Assembly: GCA_958446785.1 (NCBI GenBank)
Contig: CAUCXP010000044.1
Span: 1 to 9,286 of the forward strand
Source: an uncultured Collinsella sp.
GTDB taxonomy: Bacteria > Actinomycetota > Coriobacteriia > Coriobacteriales > Coriobacteriaceae
Length of the DNA: 9,286 bases
Direction of reading: 5' to 3'
Shown one piece after another: positions 5,515 to 9,286 of this stretch; positions within the stretch are counted from its first letter, which is position 1, and each line of letters starts with the position of its first letter. The notes beneath the pieces are model-generated. The model did not search any database. It saw only the letters and a list, made by a program, of their open reading frames with translations, and had not been told where the DNA came from. Both the position numbers and the translations under genes were made by a program.

Positions 5515-8512
5515 ATCGCTCGACCAGCACGCGATTGAGCCGCCCCTCCACCAAGCGCTCGTATAGACGCCGCGTCTCGGGCTCGGGCACGCCATTGACC
5601 TGCTCCCTCAGATGATGCATATGCCCGCTGTACAGCTCGACGATATCGCGCCGCCGCCCCGCCGCACTGTAGACGCGCATGGCGCAGCGCACCATATCCT
5701 CACGCGCCGTCTCTTGCCGCAGCCCCGACTCCACCAGCCATACCGCCGACTGCAGGTCGTTTTCTTCTAGGGCGGCATTCGCGCCCCGAATCATGCAGTC
5801 GATATACTTCGATTCCATAATGCGTCGCATACGCAAAAAGTAGGTGGGGTTACAGCCATTGGGCACATGCAGCGGTCCGGCATAAAGTTGCTCAATCTTA
5901 AGGCACAACTCGACCAGATGGGGCCCGCGCGCACCCGTGCGATTTCCCAAAACCTCGCGGTTTATCTGGTCAAACAGCCGTACATCGGTCTTGACGTAGT
6001 CACCGTTGAGTCCGATGCATTCATTTTGGATGAGCACACACGACTTGCCATCCGGCGTCGGTCCCAAAGCCGACCGCAAGCGCGATATCGTCGAGTACAG
6101 GTTGTTGCGGGCGCTATTGAACTCGGCATGGGGCCACAACTCCATTGCCAGCGTCTCGCGGTCGACGAGCGCATCCATGCCCAGTGCAAGCCGCTCGGCA
6201 AGCGTCGCCGCCTTCTTGCGGCGCCACATTTTGTCCGTGATGGGAAACCCGTCGCGCTCGGCGCGGAACGCACCAAACATGCGAATCTCGATATGGTCGA
6301 TGGTATCAACGGCTTCAACCTCGCCAGCCTGGAACAGGCGCTCGCCCTCCCCTTCCAAATCGTCGCGCAGCGAGTACCGCGACAGCTCGCGCACGGGAAG
6401 CTTCTTGCGAATCCTGGTCGCCGGCTCGCCCAGACAATGCATGGCAAGGCGCGCAAAGAGCCGATACGATGGTTCCAGAATCCCCGCGCGATTCATGGAC
6501 ATCCAGGCCGCGAGATCGCTATCTCGCCCCGCGCAAGCCAAATGCAGCGCCACCATCCAGGCTTCTGCACCACCAACCTGCGTCTGGCTTATATCGAGCA
6601 ACTCCGCTTCCTCGCGTACCGAAACCATCGAGGTGTTACGCAGATACGCCGCGCGCTCCAGCAGCAATGCGTTATCGCGCATGTACGCAATCGACTCCTC
6701 GGCAAGTTTGAGCACTTGGACCGCACGGAACTTTGCATTAACCGGCCGTCCCTCTGCCAGCGACTGCCAGCCTTCTAGCAACAGGCCAAACAGCTGAATC
6801 TGGTTGTCGCGCATGCGCACGGCAAAACGATCGAGCTCGTTGAACGCCGCGTCGTCGGTTACCGGCAGGCCGGAAAGGAGCCGCCGTGCCGCCAACACCA
6901 TGCGCACCCAGATAGCCATCGCCTTAAGCCCACGCACGTCGAGCGCCTCCCGCACCACCGTCATCTCGTCGTCGCGCTCGTCGGTTCCCGTAAACGACCC
7001 GTCAAAGAGCTCCACCAGCATGCTATCGGCCCGTATAACAATCCCCGCGATGTCGAGCTCACAGTCGTAGGCCTTGCTCGTTTTGAGCTGCTGTAGAACG
7101 CCGCCGTCATCTCCCCGCTCGGTCAGGCAGCGCTTGACCTCGATATGCGCGGACAACATATCGAGTGCGGTATGGGATGTCTCGATTTCTGGCACGGCCA
7201 GGTTCGTAGGAAGCCCAAGCCCGTTGTCCCCATAGCAAACAGCCGTCAGTGTCTGGGCCACTCTCCATGAAACAGGGTCTATTTCGCAGGCCGCCCGTTC
7301 GCCCCCGCGCTCGATGACCGATGCCATATAGCGAGCGAGCTTTGTATTGGACACGCTGACCGCTGCCAAATACACGCCGAGCGCCTCGGCAGGCGTTGGC
7401 TCTGGAGCCGGATCGTCGGCATCGATCGTACCCAGCGCTGCTCGGCAGATATCGGCCCCGTGCCCCGTCAGAGCAAGATCGACCCCATACTGCCCAGCAA
7501 GTTCAAGGACCGCTCCACGGTCCAAAAAGGCGTCCGCCAGGCCCATCGCCGCATCGCATCGGCCCGCTTTAAGCAAAATCCGGGCCGCCCTCGGAACAAG
7601 TTCGGGGCGAACCTCGGCCACCAACTTACGCAAACGCAAGCGTCCGTTATCCTCCGTGCCCAGACACGTAAAACTCCGCTCGGCGGGGTCCAAGCCAAAG
7701 ATCGGGTAGTCGCGTACGAAGTAGGACTGGTCGACCATCGATAGCCTCACCCCGCAAGCCTCGAGTTCTGCGATATTGCCCTCGCCCATCAAAATCATGA
7801 GACATGCCACGCAAAACAGTGCATTATTGTCGAGCGAAGCCAGGTCGACAAGTGCCGCGCCATATACGTTGACAATCTCGTTTTCGAGCAGACCGGCTAC
7901 GTCGCCTTGGCCATACAGACCCGTCTGCAATGCCGAAACGAGCTCGGGCACGCCCTGCGTGAGCTGATAAAAGTCGAGCGATGTGCTGATCGAAAACGCC
8001 GATGCCCACGCCGAATACTCATAGGCATGCACCTTGAGCATCTGCGCATTGATCTTAACCGAATCGCCCAGCCCATGAATCAGCTGACGATTTGAAGGAC
8101 GGCAGGAGATAAAGACCCCTACCCCCATAGCGCGCAGGCCGCGAATCCTGTCGATGAGGTCTTCGGTATCGTGCTGATCGAGGTTTGGCACATTATCAAT
8201 CGCGATAAGGGAGTGCGGTTTGTCTTTGAGTTCTTCGGTAACCACCTCGAGCTGCATAAACAACTCGCGCCCAATGGCGCGATCGGCCTCGATAATCCGC
8301 ACGGGGCCTCGCGTCGGGTCGCATTTAACCTCATGGGTGTACTGCAGCAGCACCGAGGTCTTCCCAAACCCGTCGGGCGCATAAAGAACCACGATGCCGG
8401 CCTTTCGGCCCTTGGCGAGAAGCTCATTCATCAAGCGTTCGCGTCGCACCATATAGCCACCGCCCAGCGGCATCAGCTCGAGGTCGTCCATACTGCCCAA
8501 ATCGTTTACCAT
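5513..8512 (-). CDS. Large MalT-like NTPase / SARP-type transcriptional regulator
   Basis: A 999-residue, probably cytosolic, DNA-binding regulator. The N-terminus carries a P-loop module: Walker A APDGFGKT (45-52), Walker B SLIAIDN (101-107) and FISCRPS, resembling the hhxxSR strand of MalT/STAND NTPases. Residues about 180-735 are helical and repeat-like without a recognisable family, probably a superhelical sensor or scaffold. From residue 740, HIEIRMFGAF opens an OmpR-type winged helix (RRKKAATLAERLAL, then SARNNLYSTISRLRSALG as the recognition region). It leads into a BTAD helical domain (about 845-990; LYAGPL, EDMVRCAMRVYSAAGRRRDIVELY, EPETRRLYERL). The ATG at 8512 has GAGGAG at 8518-8523, spaced 5 nt; an internal ATG at codon 8 lacks one. 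The target genes and ligand are unknown. AfsR has SARP at the N-terminus, so this order is the reverse. Confidence 0.87.
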   Translation of the reverse strand: MVNDLGSMDDLELMPLGGGYMVRRERLMNELLAKGRKAGIVVLYAPDGFGKTSVLLQYTHEVKCDPTRGPVRIIEADRAIGRELFMQLEVVTEELKDKPHSLIAIDNVPNLDQHDTEDLIDRIRGLRAMGVGVFISCRPSNRQLIHGLGDSVKINAQMLKVHAYEYSAWASAFSISTSLDFYQLTQGVPELVSALQTGLYGQGDVAGLLENEIVNVYGAALVDLASLDNNALFCVACLMILMGEGNIAELEACGVRLSMVDQSYFVRDYPIFGLDPAERSFTCLGTEDNGRLRLRKLVAEVRPELVPRAARILLKAGRCDAAMGLADAFLDRGAVLELAGQYGVDLALTGHGADICRAALGTIDADDPAPEPTPAEALGVYLAAVSVSNTKLARYMASVIERGGERAACEIDPVSWRVAQTLTAVCYGDNGLGLPTNLAVPEIETSHTALDMLSAHIEVKRCLTERGDDGGVLQQLKTSKAYDCELDIAGIVIRADSMLVELFDGSFTGTDERDDEMTVVREALDVRGLKAMAIWVRMVLAARRLLSGLPVTDDAAFNELDRFAVRMRDNQIQLFGLLLEGWQSLAEGRPVNAKFRAVQVLKLAEESIAYMRDNALLLERAAYLRNTSMVSVREEAELLDISQTQVGGAEAWMVALHLACAGRDSDLAAWMSMNRAGILEPSYRLFARLAMHCLGEPATRIRKKLPVRELSRYSLRDDLEGEGERLFQAGEVEAVDTIDHIEIRMFGAFRAERDGFPITDKMWRRKKAATLAERLALGMDALVDRETLAMELWPHAEFNSARNNLYSTISRLRSALGPTPDGKSCVLIQNECIGLNGDYVKTDVRLFDQINREVLGNRTGARGPHLVELCLKIEQLYAGPLHVPNGCNPTYFLRMRRIMESKYIDCMIRGANAALEENDLQSAVWLVESGLRQETAREDMVRCAMRVYSAAGRRRDIVELYSGHMHHLREQVNGVPEPETRRLYERLVEGRLNRVLVER

Positions 8513-8900
8513 GCCCGCTCCTCAACTCGACCGTATGGACACTGTAACCGCAAGACCATACAAGCCGCGCTATGAATAGAGCGACCTTGCGTTTTAGGTT
8601 GTCTTTTGGTACGCAAGCGGCAAGTTTTTGTACAGCGAGGGCCGATTGTTATTAATCCCCCGACTAATCGGTCTTTAAGCAGGTAAATGAGCTTGTCAGC
8701 TTGTCCCATCTAAGCGGCAGTGTAACGCAAATGAACAAGGTTCAGCTATGTCATTCAACTCGCCTAGCACCCGCTACCGTCTACGACCTTTTAGTGGCAT
8801 TTTTGCATAGAATCTGGTATGGAATGAATCAAGCTGTTGGGCATCCGGCATTCGTCAAGCTTGCGGCAAGATTTTGGTCAAGCGGGCGGAGAGGGATAAT
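8513..8900. promoter_or_regulatory. Long upstream region of the regulator gene with three spaced inverted repeats
   Basis: No gene is supported in this 388-nt stretch. It is AT-richer than the coding DNA and probably holds the regulator's promoter. Inverted repeats occur at 8533-8561 (GTATGG/CCATAC, 17-nt spacer), 8586-8617 (CTTGCGT/ACGCAAG, 18-nt spacer) and 8640-8673 (CCGATT/AATCGG core, 18-nt spacer). Their centres lie 54.5 and 55 bp apart. A tandem repeat of AGCTTGTC occupies 8690-8705. On the - strand, CTGAAC-N15-TACACT (complement of about 8719-8745) is a weak promoter candidate. The IS end lies somewhere near the right-hand limit. Confidence 0.45.
8690..8705. repeat. Tandem direct repeat of an 8-mer
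   Basis: AGCTTGTC occurs twice with no gap, upstream of the regulator gene. SARP proteins commonly bind short direct repeats, but those usually have an 11-bp period, so the relevance is uncertain. Confidence 0.6.
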
Positions 8901-9286
8901 CAGAACCACCCTTAAAAAGGGTGGTTTGCTCTTAGGGTATAACCCACGGGCCCCGGGCTCGCGTCTAAAGGCGCGGGCCCGGACTTCATCCAGGCCTAGT
9001 GCATCTTGACCCGTGGCGCGCCGGTCGAACCGGCAGGATAACCTCCTCTTGAAGGGGTCCTCGTACTCCTTCACGCTCAGCTTGTCCAGCGCGATGTCGT
9101 GGGACTCCTGCTCCCTGATGTACTTGGCGATCGTCGCCTCGTTCAGGCCGACGGTGGACACGTAGTAGCCCTCCGCCCAGAACTTCCTGTTGCCGAACTT
9201 GTACTTGAGGTTGGCGTGCCTGTCGAATATCATCAGCGAGCTCTTCCCCTTCAGGTAGCCCATGACGCTCGCGACGCTGTACTTCG
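8829..9286 (-). CDS. tnpA: IS200/IS605 family transposase TnpA, cut by the window edge, probably with an aberrant C-terminus
   Basis: A Y1 HUH single-strand transposase. The window starts mid-protein at KYSVASVMGYLKGKS, continuous with the frame at 9286, so the N-terminal half with the HUH metal motif lies outside. Visible family sequence is FDRHANLKYKFGNRKFW, AEGYYVSTVG, then the helix with KYIREQE, whose Tyr is the expected nucleophile, then LSVKEYEDPFK. TnpA proteins normally end soon after this motif. Here the frame continues about 75 residues to TGA at 8829 through hairpin-forming, non-coding-looking DNA. One base earlier in phase, the frame reads GYPAGSTGAPRVKMH and stops at 8996-8998, a natural TnpA length. 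A +1 insertion in the AGGAGG run at about 9043-9050 would explain this, but that is inferred from one copy. Confidence 0.82.
   Translation of the reverse strand, partial: KYSVASVMGYLKGKSSLMIFDRHANLKYKFGNRKFWAEGYYVSTVGLNEATIAKYIREQESHDIALDKLSVKEYEDPFKRRLSCRFDRRATGQDALGLDEVRARAFRREPGARGLYPKSKPPFLRVVLIIPLRPLDQNLAASLTNAGCPTA
8904..8926. repeat. Perfect 10-bp-arm palindrome at the IS end
   Basis: AACCACCCTT, loop AAA, AAGGGTGGTT. On the - strand it follows tnpA and could act as a transcription stop, although the sequence after it (CTGATTAT) is only weakly U-rich. It may instead be the outer right-end hairpin of the IS. Confidence 0.75.
8953..8982. repeat. GC-rich hairpin just after the expected tnpA stop
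   Basis: CCGGGCTCGCG pairs with CGCGGGCCCGG: an 11-bp stem with one T-G pair and an 8-nt loop. It lies 14 nt beyond the alternative tnpA stop at 8996-8998, where an IS200/IS605 right-end hairpin is expected. It is translated in the long tnpA frame, which argues that frame is not the original one. Confidence 0.7.

Larger units (their letters stand above)
8900..9286 (-). mobile_element. IS200/IS605-type element, right-end portion (continues beyond the window)
   Basis: It comprises the 3' half of tnpA plus the following non-coding end. IS200/IS605 elements lack terminal inverted repeats and carry subterminal hairpins read by TnpA, and two strong hairpins are present (8904-8926 and 8953-8982). 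The exact end and the insertion tetranucleotide cannot be fixed from one copy; the left limit given is approximate. No tnpB is seen in the window. Confidence 0.65.

Noticed and set aside
5867..6797. + strand frames of 303 and 263 codons inside the regulator gene
   Set aside because: Antisense to the winged-helix/BTAD part of the regulator, with biased composition and no family similarity seen.
8701..9009. + strand frame of 102 codons between the regulator and the IS
   Set aside because: It runs through the IS end hairpins, has no ribosome binding site and no protein features.

Overview
The window is GC-rich bacterial DNA with strong G/C third-position bias. The gene content suggests a Coriobacteriia actinobacterium, most likely Collinsella or a close relative. 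The pointers are a short cobalamin-dependent methionine synthase, a UPF0210 (PFL family) protein, a very large NTPase-SARP regulator and an IS200-type transposase. The species assignment is inferred from recollection of these families, not from a search.

Left part, + strand (1-3775). The window opens inside metH, the B12-dependent methionine synthase. Its reading frame is broken near 474 by what looks like a 4-nt deletion, which separates the zinc ligands of the homocysteine domain. The rest of metH (pterin domain, cap, B12 domain) is intact to 2302. After an 18-bp-arm palindrome comes the UPF0210 gene (2411-3775). Directly on its stop codon begins a nested set of inverted repeats (3772-3953) that could fold into one rod of about 180 nt. 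This is the best candidate for an undescribed element.

Middle, + strand (4014-5514). A compact promoter and terminator lie right against the start of a class I SAM-dependent methyltransferase gene (4098-4985), which is less GC-rich than its neighbours. It is followed by yhbY (5144-5443), a small CRM-domain ribosome-assembly protein. The yhbY terminator also marks the convergent junction with the next gene.

Right part, - strand (5513-9286). A 999-residue regulator carries an N-terminal MalT-like P-loop module and a C-terminal SARP (winged helix plus BTAD) module. Its long upstream region has three inverted repeats at about 55-bp spacing and a tandem 8-bp repeat. Next, reading toward the regulator, is the 3' part of an IS200/IS605 tnpA cut by the window edge. 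Its C-terminal frame appears to run on through the hairpins of the IS end.

The genes do not form one pathway. The links are local: metH and the orphan methyltransferase both belong to one-carbon/SAM chemistry, but nothing ties them functionally. No CRISPR array, tRNA, rRNA, prophage or toxin-antitoxin module is visible.
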